NCBI RefSeq assembly: GCF_015709525.1
Contig: NZ_JADNRA010000033.1
Span: 124,001 to 188,000, forward strand
From: Methylocystis sp. L43
GTDB taxonomy: Bacteria > Pseudomonadota > Alphaproteobacteria > Rhizobiales > Beijerinckiaceae
DNA length: 64,000 bases
Direction of reading: 5' to 3'
The notes beneath the pieces were generated by a model. That model had not been told where the DNA came from, did no database searches, and worked only from the letters and a program-made list of their open reading frames with translations. Position 1 is the first letter of the stretch; every line of letters starts with the position of its first letter. The position numbers were made by a program, and so were the translations under genes. Shown here piece after piece: positions 14,435 through 22,174 of the stretch.

Positions 14435-14845
14435 CTATTTCTTTTCCATGATGCATTGCAGAGGATGCTGATGCTTCCTTGCAAAATCCATGACCTGGGT
14501 GACTTTGGTCTCAGCGACCTCGTAGGTGTAAACGCCGCATTCGCCGACGCCGTGATTGTGGACGTGGAGCATGATGCGGGTGGCTTCCTCCACGGATTTG
14601 TTGAAATATTTCCGCAGCACCATCACCACGAACTCCTGGGTCGTGTAGTCGTCATTCAACAGAAGCACCCGATACATATTGGGCTTGCGCGTCTGAGGAC
14701 GCGTGCGCGTGACGAGCGCAGTTCCGGCCCCAGGACCGACGTCGCCTCCCTTGCGCGGCTCCTTGGCCGCTCGCGGCGCATTGGCCGCCATCGCTAGCGT
14801 TAAATCCTCCGCCGCCACGTCTTCACCCTTTCGATCCTTTTTCAT
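14435..14845 (-). CDS. clpS: ATP-dependent Clp protease adaptor ClpS
   Basis: ClpS recognises N-degrons and delivers them to ClpA. The core ([19 protein letters not shown] to [18 protein letters not shown]) contains the NDD segment of the substrate pocket and is about 85 residues long. The frame extends upstream to 14968, which would give 177 residues, far above the usual 100-130. I chose ATG 14845 (136 residues), but ATG 14896 and ATG 14791 are also possible and no start has a convincing ribosome site. The N-terminal extension is Lys/Ala-rich and probably disordered. Confidence 0.9.
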   Translation of the reverse strand: MKKDRKGEDVAAEDLTLAMAANAPRAAKEPRKGGDVGPGAGTALVTRTRPQTRKPNMYRVLLLNDDYTTQEFVVMVLRKYFNKSVEEATRIMLHVHNHGVGECGVYTYEVAETKVTQVMDFARKHQHPLQCIMEKK

Positions 14846-15058
14846 GTAGGTCGGCACAGTGGTTCTTTTAGGGTCGACTCGCAGAATCTGGGCCATTTCC
14901 ACGGTAAGAGAAATCAAGAACATCGCTAGTTTTGAGCTTTCCCCCCGGCTTGGCAAGGGGTCGCGCACGCGCCGCCGCCGGCTTTTGGCGAAAGGCGCAT
15001 CAACAAAAAATTTACCGTCGCAAGATTAGCGTCGCACCGCTAACCTTCAGGCTCTCAA

Positions 15059-15409
15059 GTGCGTCGAACCGTCGAGCATCGCCGTTTAAGCCAACCCCGC
15101 GCCGGCCTTCCGGCGGGCGTTTGGAGTCTTGCGGCGCTGTCGATCGCCGCTTGTTTGTGCAGCGTGCTCGGCGCCAAGCTGCTCTCAAATATGTTTGAGC
15201 CTCCCGAAGCGCGAGCGCCTGCGGGCTTTTCCCGGGGGGCGGAAGCCGATCTGCCCAGTCTTGCCAAGGCGGCGCCGCAAGCCGAGGCGCCGGCGCCGAC
15301 CGGACAACGCGACGTCGACCATTTGCCGACAGGTGCGATCCCGGACAAGCGCAAAGGGCGTCAGCCCTTGACGCCTTGCGGCGAAGCTGGCGAAATCGCC
15401 GATCGTTAG
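15059..15409 (+). CDS. Small membrane-anchored or secreted protein, unknown function
   Basis: A 116-residue frame with a GTG start, a hydrophobic segment at about residues 22-46 (SLAALSIAACLCSVLGAKLL) and an Ala/Pro-rich polar tail. I do not recognise a family. The signal-anchor organisation, and a T-run just after the stop (around 15408-15416) that might end transcription, support a real gene. The ribosome site is weak, and a long frame on the opposite strand covers the same DNA, so this remains provisional. Confidence 0.45.
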   Translation: MRRTVEHRRLSQPRAGLPAGVWSLAALSIAACLCSVLGAKLLSNMFEPPEARAPAGFSRGAEADLPSLAKAAPQAEAPAPTGQRDVDHLPTGAIPDKRKGRQPLTPCGEAGEIADR

Positions 15410-15651
15410 TTTTTTTGCGACCAACCCTCGTATGCGCGGCCAGACGTGCGCATATATTTATTGACAATTCGCCAATTGCCCGTAAAGCATTCCCGTGGCT
15501 ATCGCCCGCGCTTCTTTGCGGCGGACCGTCGGCGGGCCACATAGCCGTTGCGGCGACGACGGCGACTTCTCTCAACAATCCACGCGCGCTTCTTTACGGC
15601 TGGCGCGCAAGCGGAATTTCCGCACATGCGAGCCGTAATTCAGGATAATTA

Positions 15652-17235
15652 ATGACATTCGAAGAACTGGGCCTTTCCCAAAAGGTTCTCGCAGCCGTCC
15701 AAACGTCCGGCTATACGACCCCCACGCCGATTCAGGCGCAGGCCATTCCACCCGCCTTGCAGGGGCGCGACATTCTCGGCATCGCCCAAACGGGCACCGG
15801 CAAGACCGCCGCCTTCACCCTGCCGATGCTGAGCCGACTCGAAAGCGGCCGCGCCCGCGCCAGAATGCCGCGAACGCTTATTCTGGAGCCGACGCGCGAA
15901 CTTGCCGCGCAGGTCGAAGCAAGCTTCGCCAAATACGGCAAGAACCATCGTCTCAACGTCGCGCTGCTGATCGGCGGCGTCGCCTTCGGCGAGCAGGAAA
16001 CCAAAATCATGCGCGGGGCCGACGTGCTGATCGCAACGCCGGGCCGCCTTCTCGACTTCTTCGATCGCGGCAAGCTGCTGCTCACGGGCATCGAAATCCT
16101 CGTCATCGACGAGGCCGACCGCATGCTCGATATGGGCTTCATTCCCGACATCGAGCGCGTCTGCAAGCTGGTGCCGTTCACGCGGCAGACGCTCTTCTTC
16201 TCTGCGACCATGCCGCCCGAAATCACGCGGCTAACCGAAGCCTTTCTGCATAATCCGATCCGTTGCGAAGTCTCGCGCGCCGCGACGACGGCGACCACGA
16301 TCCGGCAGGTTCTCGTCGCGTCGCGGGGCCACGCCGATAAGCGCGAGACGTTGCGCAAGCTCATTCGCGACGCCGATAACTTCAAGAACGCGATCATTTT
16401 CTGCAACCGCAAGCGCGACGTTGCGACCCTTCATCGCTCGCTCGTCAAGCACGGCTTTTCCGCTGGCGCCCTGCACGGCGACATGGATCAGCTGGCGCGG
16501 ATGGCCTCGCTCGAGGCGTTCAAGAACGGCGATGTGTCGCTGATTGTGTGTTCGGATGTGGCGGCCCGAGGCCTGGATATTCCGGACGTGAGCCATGTGC
16601 TCAACTTTGACGTCCCGACGCATAGCGAAGATTACGTGCACCGGATCGGCCGCACCGGCCGCGCCGGCCGGTCGGGCGTGGCGATCACGCTCGTCACCGG
16701 AGACGACATGAAATACATCGATCAGATCCAGAGCCTGATCGGCAAGGCGATCGACTGGGAGGGGCCGGGCTTCGACGCCTTGCCGCCGCCGATGGAGACG
16801 AGTCGCCCGCAAGAGCGCCGCGGCGAGCGCGCTGAACGCGGGTCGCGCCGCGAGCGCGGCCGCCGGCCAGCCGCCACCGAGGGCGAAGCGTCCGCCCACC
16901 GCCGCTCAGCCGCCCCCGAGCGCGAAGCGCCCGTCAGCCGCCGGCCAGCCGCCGCGGAACGCGACGCGCCCGCCAATCGCCGGCCAGCCGCGGCGGAACG
17001 CGACGCGCCCGTGAGCATGGGCCGGACGCGCGGCGGCCGCGCCAAGGCGGAGGGAGAAGGTCTCCGGCCTCCGGCCTATGGGGCGCCGGCCGGAGCGCCG
17101 GTCGCAGACCGTCGTGAGCGCCGCCCGCGCCATCATGAAGACGATGGCCCCCCCGTCATCGGTCTGGGCGACCATGTGCCCTCGTTTCTGCTGCGCCCGG
17201 TGGCGCTGAGGCCGGCGAAGGTCGGCGAAGAATAG
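15652..17235 (+). CDS. DEAD-box RNA helicase, RhlE-like
   Basis: An ATP-dependent RNA helicase probably acting in ribosome assembly or RNA turnover. The 527-residue protein has all core motifs: the Q motif region (FEELGLSQKVL, PTPIQAQAIP), AQTGTGKTAAF (I), PTRELAAQ (Ia), DEAD (II), SAT (III), ARGLDIPDV (V) and HRIGRTGRAG (VI), over about residues 1-375. The C-terminal 150 residues are basic and disordered and include four tandem 13-residue units. Alphaproteobacterial genomes carry several RhlE paralogues, so I give no symbol. Confidence 0.94.
   Translation: MTFEELGLSQKVLAAVQTSGYTTPTPIQAQAIPPALQGRDILGIAQTGTGKTAAFTLPMLSRLESGRARARMPRTLILEPTRELAAQVEASFAKYGKNHRLNVALLIGGVAFGEQETKIMRGADVLIATPGRLLDFFDRGKLLLTGIEILVIDEADRMLDMGFIPDIERVCKLVPFTRQTLFFSATMPPEITRLTEAFLHNPIRCEVSRAATTATTIRQVLVASRGHADKRETLRKLIRDADNFKNAIIFCNRKRDVATLHRSLVKHGFSAGALHGDMDQLARMASLEAFKNGDVSLIVCSDVAARGLDIPDVSHVLNFDVPTHSEDYVHRIGRTGRAGRSGVAITLVTGDDMKYIDQIQSLIGKAIDWEGPGFDALPPPMETSRPQERRGERAERGSRRERGRRPAATEGEASAHRRSAAPEREAPVSRRPAAAERDAPANRRPAAAERDAPVSMGRTRGGRAKAEGEGLRPPAYGAPAGAPVADRRERRPRHHEDDGPPVIGLGDHVPSFLLRPVALRPAKVGEE
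16861..17016 (+). repeat. Four tandem 39-bp coding repeats in the helicase tail
   Basis: Four in-frame 39-bp units (starting 16861, 16900, 16939 and 16978) each encode 13 residues of the pattern RRPAAxExxAxxx. The last two units differ at only two residues (RRPAAAERDAPAN and RRPAAAERDAPVS), which suggests recent unit duplication. The extended Arg-rich tail could bind RNA. Confidence 0.85.
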
Positions 17236-17243
17236 GTTTTCCA

Positions 17244-17287
17244 GCAGGCTTGCCTGGTCAAAGGCTTGCCCGATCAGGCAAGCCTGC
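17244..17287. terminator. Perfect hairpin between helicase and HIT genes
   Basis: A 13-bp perfect stem, GCAGGCTTGCCTG (17244-17256) and CAGGCAAGCCTGC (17275-17287), lies between two convergent genes. A related GGCTTGCC lies in the loop. There is no long T tract, so it is a probable bidirectional terminator or mRNA end-stabiliser rather than a classic intrinsic terminator. Confidence 0.6.
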
Positions 17288-17299
17288 GCCGCGGCGGAC

Positions 17300-17734
17300 T
17301 CATCCTTCGAACGGCGCCATAGCGGCGCGAATTTTCTCCGCCTGTTCGGCGAGCTTTGCATCCTCGGCCATGGTCCCCGGAGGGCGCAAGGCGACGCCGT
17401 CCCAACGCGGCAGCAGGTGGAAGTGCAGGTGATAGATCACCTGTCCGCCGGCGCTTTCGTTAAATTGGTGCAGCGTCAGGCCGTCCGCGGCGAACGCCTT
17501 TTCGATCGCCTTGGCGACATGCTGCACGCGCTTCATTAATTGACCGAGCGTTTCCGACGAGACGTCGAGGAGGCCGCGTGCGCCCTCCTTCGGAATCACC
17601 AGAACATGGCCCTCGGCGCGCGGCATGATGTCCATGAACGCGAGCGAGATGTCGTCCTCATAGACCTTATGCGCAGGGATTTCCCCGCGCAGAATCTTGC
17701 CGAAAATATTATTGGGATCATAGGCGACGGCCAT
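17300..17734 (-). CDS. HIT family hydrolase (HinT-like)
   Basis: A 144-residue histidine-triad protein, a nucleotide phosphoramidase or hydrolase of the HinT branch. The triad HLHFHLL sits near residue 110 and the N-terminal half carries the family pattern FGKILRGEIPAHKVYEDD. The start is ATG 17734. It stands alone, convergent with the helicase and followed by the hairpin at 17244-17287. The physiological substrate cannot be read from sequence. Confidence 0.93.
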   Translation of the reverse strand: MAVAYDPNNIFGKILRGEIPAHKVYEDDISLAFMDIMPRAEGHVLVIPKEGARGLLDVSSETLGQLMKRVQHVAKAIEKAFAADGLTLHQFNESAGGQVIYHLHFHLLPRWDGVALRPPGTMAEDAKLAEQAEKIRAAMAPFEG

Positions 17735-17900
17735 GGGCTGTTCCCTTCGAGCGCTTGCTCCAAATTCATTTTGGCCGTTCCGACGGGCGCTTGCGTCTTA
17801 AGGGACGTCGCTCATGGCGCGAACGAAGCGTCGCTTGGGGCGACAGTCCGTTCCCGGCTGGAAGAAGGCCGGCAAGGAAAGCAATTGCGCTTGAGGCCTG

Positions 17901-18764
17901 TCAATCCCCAAAGGCGAAGGCGCGGATATTCGTGAGGCGGAAATCGCTCGCAGGATAGACGCCGAGAATCTCCACTTCCTTGGAGAAGAACTGCAATTCT
18001 TCGAGCGCCCGCGCCATCGCCGGCTGTTCGGGATGCCCGTCGGCGTCGGCGAGAAAGCGCGTCGCGGCGAATTCCCCGTCAACCATGTAGCTTTCGAGCT
18101 TAGTCATGTTGACGCCATTCGTCGCGAAGCCGCCGAGCGCCTTGTAGAGCGCGGCCGGCACGTTGCGCACGCGAAAGATGAAGGTGGTGATGGTCGAACC
18201 CGCATTCGGCGCCGCCCATTGCTTGGTCTTCGACAGTACGATGAAGCGCGTCGTATTATGCGCCTCGTCCTCGATGTTCTCCGCCAGCACGTCGAGGTCG
18301 TAGATGTCGGCGGCGAGTCGCGGCGCGATCGCGGCCTTCGTCGGATCGCCCCATTCGGCGACTTCGCGGGCGGCGCCGGCGGTGTCGCCGGCCGTATGCG
18401 CGGCGAGGCCGAGTTCGCGGATGGCGCGGCGGCACTGACCCAGCGCATGGACATGGCTGTAGACGCTCTTGAGCCCCTGCCGCGTCGCGCCTCTGGGCGC
18501 CATCAGATGAAAATGGATCGGCAGGAAGTGCTCGCCGAGGATATGCAGACCGGAATGCGGCAGGAAATGGTGAATGTCCGCGACGCGTCCGGCGATGGAA
18601 TTTTCGATCGGGATCATGCCAAGCGCGGCGCGCCCCTCGGTCACCGACGCGAAGGCGTCCTCGAAGCTGGCGCAAGGAAGCGGCGTCAGTTGCGGAAAGG
18701 CCTGACGGCAGACGAGGTCGGAATTCGCGCCGGGCTCTCCCTGATAGGCGATATATTGCGTCAC
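17901..18764 (-). CDS. pheA: Prephenate dehydratase
   Basis: Converts prephenate to phenylpyruvate in phenylalanine synthesis. The 287-residue protein has the dehydratase domain (about 1-185, with IPIENSIAGRV and the catalytic NTTRF motif) and a C-terminal ACT domain (about 195-285) for feedback inhibition by phenylalanine, containing LESYMVDGEF in place of the ESRP type. There is no chorismate mutase domain, so it is the monofunctional form. Its start overlaps the kdsB stop by 4 nt, making a lipoprotein-kdsB-pheA operon. Confidence 0.96.
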   Translation of the reverse strand: MTQYIAYQGEPGANSDLVCRQAFPQLTPLPCASFEDAFASVTEGRAALGMIPIENSIAGRVADIHHFLPHSGLHILGEHFLPIHFHLMAPRGATRQGLKSVYSHVHALGQCRRAIRELGLAAHTAGDTAGAAREVAEWGDPTKAAIAPRLAADIYDLDVLAENIEDEAHNTTRFIVLSKTKQWAAPNAGSTITTFIFRVRNVPAALYKALGGFATNGVNMTKLESYMVDGEFAATRFLADADGHPEQPAMARALEELQFFSKEVEILGVYPASDFRLTNIRAFAFGD

Positions 18765-19507
18765 TTTGGGTCCTGTTCGCGCGCCGCGGCGCGTAGCGCG
18801 GTCAAATCGCGTTCCGTATCCACCGATGGGGCGGCTTTGTCCAGCAGCGCGGCGTCGATGCGCATGCCGGCCTCGAGCCCGCGCAGCTGCTCAAGCCCTT
18901 CGCGCAGTTCAAGCGAGGAGGGCGGCAGCGATGTGAACCGTTCCAGAGCGGCGCGGCGAAAGGCGTAGACGCCAATGTGCTTCAATCGCGGCCCGTCGCC
19001 ATAGGGGGCGGGCGCTCTCGTAAAGTAAAGCGCGCGAACCCGTCCAGGCGCGAGCGAGGCTCCGACGAGCTTGACGGCGTTGGGGTCGCCGACGTCTTCG
19101 GCGCGCGCCGGGCAGGCGAGGGTGCCGATGTCGACGGCTGCATCGTCGAGAAGCGCGAGCGCCGTTTCAAGCGCCCCGCCAGGAAGCAAGGGCTGGTCGC
19201 CCTGCAGATTGACGACGGCGCCATGCCGACCCTGCGGGTCGAGCGCCCGCAAGGCTTCGCCGATTCGATCGCTGCCGCAGGCGTGAGAACCGCGCGTGAG
19301 CGCCGCTTGTCCGCCGACCGACTCGATCGCGCGCGCGATCTCGGGAGAGTCGGTCGCGACCACGACAGGTCCGAGCGCTGCGGCGCATGCGCGCTCCCAG
19401 ACGTGGACGATCATGGGCCGACCGTCGATTTCGGCGAGCGCCTTGCCGGGCAGACGCGTCGAGCGTAGACGCGCCGGAATAATGACGATCGGCGCGAGCG
19501 CCTGCAC
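18761..19507 (-). CDS. kdsB: 3-deoxy-manno-octulosonate cytidylyltransferase
   Basis: KdsB activates Kdo as CMP-Kdo for the inner core of lipopolysaccharide. The 248-residue protein opens with IIPARLRSTRLPGKAL, the nucleotide-binding motif, and has GSDRIGEAL and NLQGDQPLL as expected for the family. The start is ATG 19507. It is sandwiched between an upstream lipoprotein gene (4 nt gap) and pheA (4 nt overlap), so all three are very likely one transcript. It complements the lipid A genes at the start of the window. Confidence 0.96.
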   Translation of the reverse strand: MQALAPIVIIPARLRSTRLPGKALAEIDGRPMIVHVWERACAAALGPVVVATDSPEIARAIESVGGQAALTRGSHACGSDRIGEALRALDPQGRHGAVVNLQGDQPLLPGGALETALALLDDAAVDIGTLACPARAEDVGDPNAVKLVGASLAPGRVRALYFTRAPAPYGDGPRLKHIGVYAFRRAALERFTSLPPSSLELREGLEQLRGLEAGMRIDAALLDKAAPSVDTERDLTALRAAAREQDPK

Positions 19508-19511
19508 GGCG

Positions 19512-19925
19512 CTAATAGGCGTTGCTGTCCTCGGCCATCCAGCCTTTTTCGCTCTTCACGAAATGCAGCGTGCCTTCGCTCGTGTGCACTTCGGCCTTGG
19601 TGAATGTCCGGTCGTTGTCGAGGCCGAGAAAGGCGCATGTTCCGCGCTCGCGCTCATCAGCGCATTTGGCTTCGAAACCCTCGGGAAACTGAATTTCAGC
19701 CTCATACATCAATTCGTAAGCGTCGACGTCCTCGCGCTTCACTTCGCGGCCCTGCACCTTCTTGAAGGACACGAGCTTGGCGTCCACGCCATTCTTCTCC
19801 AGAAGATTGCGCAACACCTTCGCGCCCGTGGCGTCGCCGGGCATATGATCGCCGCAAGCGGAAAGCGTCAGGGTGATCGAGACGCCGGCCACGACGCCGA
19901 GAACAAAGCGGAATCCAGAAGCCAT
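19512..19925 (-). CDS. Lipoprotein of unknown function
   Basis: A 137-residue protein with a signal peptide and the lipobox LSAC at about residues 21-24, so it should be lipid-anchored in the envelope. The mature part is charged and has a second cysteine pair (KCADERERGTC) that could form a disulphide. I do not recognise a family. It lies 4 nt upstream of kdsB in the same direction and is probably co-transcribed with it; many relatives have a cytochrome c gene near kdsB-pheA instead. Confidence 0.75.
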   Translation of the reverse strand: MASGFRFVLGVVAGVSITLTLSACGDHMPGDATGAKVLRNLLEKNGVDAKLVSFKKVQGREVKREDVDAYELMYEAEIQFPEGFEAKCADERERGTCAFLGLDNDRTFTKAEVHTSEGTLHFVKSEKGWMAEDSNAY

Positions 19926-20400
19926 CTACTCCTCCGGCGCCGCGTTCATCGCAGCGCGATGTTATTTGCTTCGATATCGCACAAACGCTTCACAACTCAG
20001 CGTCTGTGAAAATTCATATCAGATAGTTGCATTTTTGTGCAGCCGGAGTAACGTGACTGCGCCAAATGAGTTGCGCGTCTGGCGGCGTCGAAGGGCCTGT
20101 AAGAAGACCCATGGCGTGCGTAAGCGTTCGATGCGTATTCGGCACAACTTTGAATACCCTGCGGAGTGCTCAGGTCCGCCGCATCTCCTGGGTCCGTGGG
20201 GTTGGCCGACTGGCGGTGGTTGGAGTGGCCTCCTTGAAGCCATCGTCAGTCGGCCGCCTTCCCCAAAGCGGTTTCTTCTCCAGCAAAATACCGAATCCAG
20301 CCAAAAAATAGCGAAGCGTCCCTGCGGCGACGCTCCTTCAGGCTAGACCAGCGATTGTGACGAACGCCTCGGCAAGGCGCGCGCGTTTATCTGCGCGCGC
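19926..20400. other. Gene-free interval upstream of the lipoprotein gene
   Basis: No convincing coding frame is seen in these 475 bp; the short open frames lack ribosome sites and family resemblance. It must hold the promoter for the lipoprotein-kdsB-pheA transcript. It also contains an inverted repeat, GGCCGACTG (20204-20212) and CAGTCGGCC (20247-20255), around a 34-nt structured loop, and a GCGC-rich hairpin at about 20378-20400 that may end rpmG transcription. Confidence 0.5.
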
Positions 20401-20568
20401 TTACTTGATCTTGGTTTCCTTGAATTCCACGTGCTTGCGCACGACAGGATCGTATTTCTTGAAGACGAGCTTTTCCGTCTTGGTGCGCGCGTTTTTCTTG
20501 GTCACGTAGAAATAGCCCGTATCCGCCGTGGACAGGAGCTTGATCTTGATCATGGCGGACTTGGCCAT
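20401..20568 (-). CDS. rpmG: 50S ribosomal protein L33
   Basis: A 55-residue protein whose translation begins [20 protein letters not shown] and ends VEFKETKIK, an unmistakable L33 of the large ribosomal subunit. It has no CxxC pairs, so it is the zinc-free form usual in Gram-negative bacteria. A longer open frame overlaps it in another register but resembles nothing. The gene appears monocistronic, with a GC-rich hairpin downstream at about 20378-20400. Confidence 0.97.
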   Translation of the reverse strand: MAKSAMIKIKLLSTADTGYFYVTKKNARTKTEKLVFKKYDPVVRKHVEFKETKIK

Positions 20569-20937
20569 CGCTCATCCCAGTCTATCAGAGAAATGAAATC
20601 GTCCCGGTCGCTGAGCGCGCCGGGAGCGAATTGGCCGGCAACATACGTGCGGCGCGAACGATGTCAAGAAGGCGCGCCGGGCCAGCCTGAGTCCAGAGCG
20701 ATTCGAGCCTCGTCAAGAGGATACGGCAAAGAACAGCCATAATTTTGTTGATAAATCCCAAAGAGCAGCGGCCTTGGCCGGAACGACTCCGGCGAATTGC
20801 GCGGCAATACTCGGGCGGGAGGAAAATATCTCGTAAGTAGCTGGTGCTCGCGCGCGCCGTCGAGCGCGGCGCCCGCATGTATCGACGTGAAGAAGTGCTT
20901 CCTTCGCCTTCACGCGAACGCGCTTGGAGTGAGTAGT

Positions 20938-21936
20938 ATGAGCGTAACACTCGAAAAGCGGCGCAAAGTCGCGGAGTTGGAGAATTTTGAACGGCGGATA
21001 CTCCAAGAGAAGCGACGCCTCTTAAGAGAGCTCGAAAGCTTGGAGAAGCCCTTCCGCAACACGCGCGCGATGGGCTGGATCAAGGATTTTTCGAGCGACG
21101 TCGCTGGCGAGTGGCGCGCCGTCCAGGGCGCAGCGTCGTTCAGAGCGCCGATCTGGTTTTATGTCGTCGCGGGGGCGATCCTGCTCGGAGGCGTCGTCGT
21201 CGCGACTCTCGCGATGAGAGGCGCGCCCGCGCCCCGCGCCGATGGCGCGACGCTGCGTCAAGTCGAAACGCCGACGACGCCTGTGCGGATCGATCAGCCG
21301 ACTCCGGCGCCCGCGACTGAGGCCGCGCAAGCCGCCGACGCCGCGCCATCCTCGGCGCTTACGGTTAGCGCCCCGCCGGACACAATTGCGTCTCCGACGC
21401 CGCCGACGCCCGGCTCCAAGGAGCTAAAGCAGCGGCTTCTGGAGGCTCAGGCCGCGACGGAGCCCTTGCCCGAGCCGCTGCCGCCGCCCCAAAAAACCGA
21501 CGTTCCCGCCGCCGCGCCGGCGCTCGGCGCCGCGACGGTTCCGCCGCTCGATGCGGCGCTGCCGAAAACCGCTTTCGACGACGCGCCGCCCGTCGATACG
21601 GCCGCGACGGCGGAGCCGGACGACGAGGCGCCAGCGGCGCGGACTACTGCGGCGCGCGAAAGCCAGCGCGAGGACGAGCCCGCGAACGAGGGTCGCCGCG
21701 CAAAATGCTTCGTCAAGGTCGATGGACGGGTTCTCTTCGAGCGCAGCTGCATGCTCCGCCAGCCCAGGCGCTCGACGCTGACGCTCAACGCCGGAGACGA
21801 CGCGGTCGTTCTGACGCAAGATCATGGACGGACGTGGACGGCGAGCCTCGGCGGCCGCAGCCTTGGCAAGGTCTATCGGACGGGGGAATGCTGGGGCAGG
21901 CGCCGCCAGGTCTTCATCTGCGCGAAGGGCGCGTGA
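20938..21936 (+). CDS. Single-pass membrane protein with Pro/Ala-rich linker, unknown function
   Basis: A 332-residue protein. I start it at ATG 20938 because GGAG precedes that codon at good spacing; the frame is open 141 nt further up without support. Order of parts: a charged coiled-coil-like segment (about 5-45), one membrane helix (about 75-97, WFYVVAGAILLGGVVVATLA), a long Ala/Pro/Thr-rich linker (about 100-250) and a compact C-terminal domain (about 255-332) with four cysteines in KCFVKVDG, RSCML, GECWG and FICAKGA. The layout suggests an inner-membrane protein with a disulphide-bonded periplasmic domain. An intrinsic terminator follows at 22018-22048. Confidence 0.75.
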   Translation: MSVTLEKRRKVAELENFERRILQEKRRLLRELESLEKPFRNTRAMGWIKDFSSDVAGEWRAVQGAASFRAPIWFYVVAGAILLGGVVVATLAMRGAPAPRADGATLRQVETPTTPVRIDQPTPAPATEAAQAADAAPSSALTVSAPPDTIASPTPPTPGSKELKQRLLEAQAATEPLPEPLPPPQKTDVPAAAPALGAATVPPLDAALPKTAFDDAPPVDTAATAEPDDEAPAARTTAARESQREDEPANEGRRAKCFVKVDGRVLFERSCMLRQPRRSTLTLNAGDDAVVLTQDHGRTWTASLGGRSLGKVYRTGECWGRRRQVFICAKGA

Positions 21937-22017
21937 GCGCCCGGCCTATCGGTTCTTCGCTCGCGTAGAATCATTGAAGGGCGCGACGCGCTCGCTGGCA
22001 GCTGCGGATACAATGGC

Positions 22018-22048
22018 AGCCCCGCCGATCGTTAGCGGCGGGGCTTTT
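22018..22048 (+). terminator. Intrinsic terminator
   Basis: A 9-bp GC-rich stem, AGCCCCGCC (22018-22026) and GGCGGGGCT (22037-22045), is followed by TTTT. It lies 80 bp after the 20938-21936 gene and points the same way. Confidence 0.88.
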
Positions 22049-22174
22049 GCGTTTTCTCGAAGGCATGAATTCAACTTTTTCGATTACGCGGTCGTAATTT
22101 TTGAAAAGCGTAACGGCGTTTGGCGAGAAATCGAGACATCGGTTCTCGGGCAAACGTAAGTCTCGACCGTCAAA

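Noticed and set aside
17755-17958. 67-codon frame between the HIT gene and pheA
   Set aside because: No ribosome site, Arg-rich shadow composition, and it overlaps the pheA 3' end.
20387-20575. 62-codon frame overlapping rpmG on the same strand
   Set aside because: A different register of the same DNA; the 55-codon register gives a textbook L33 protein.
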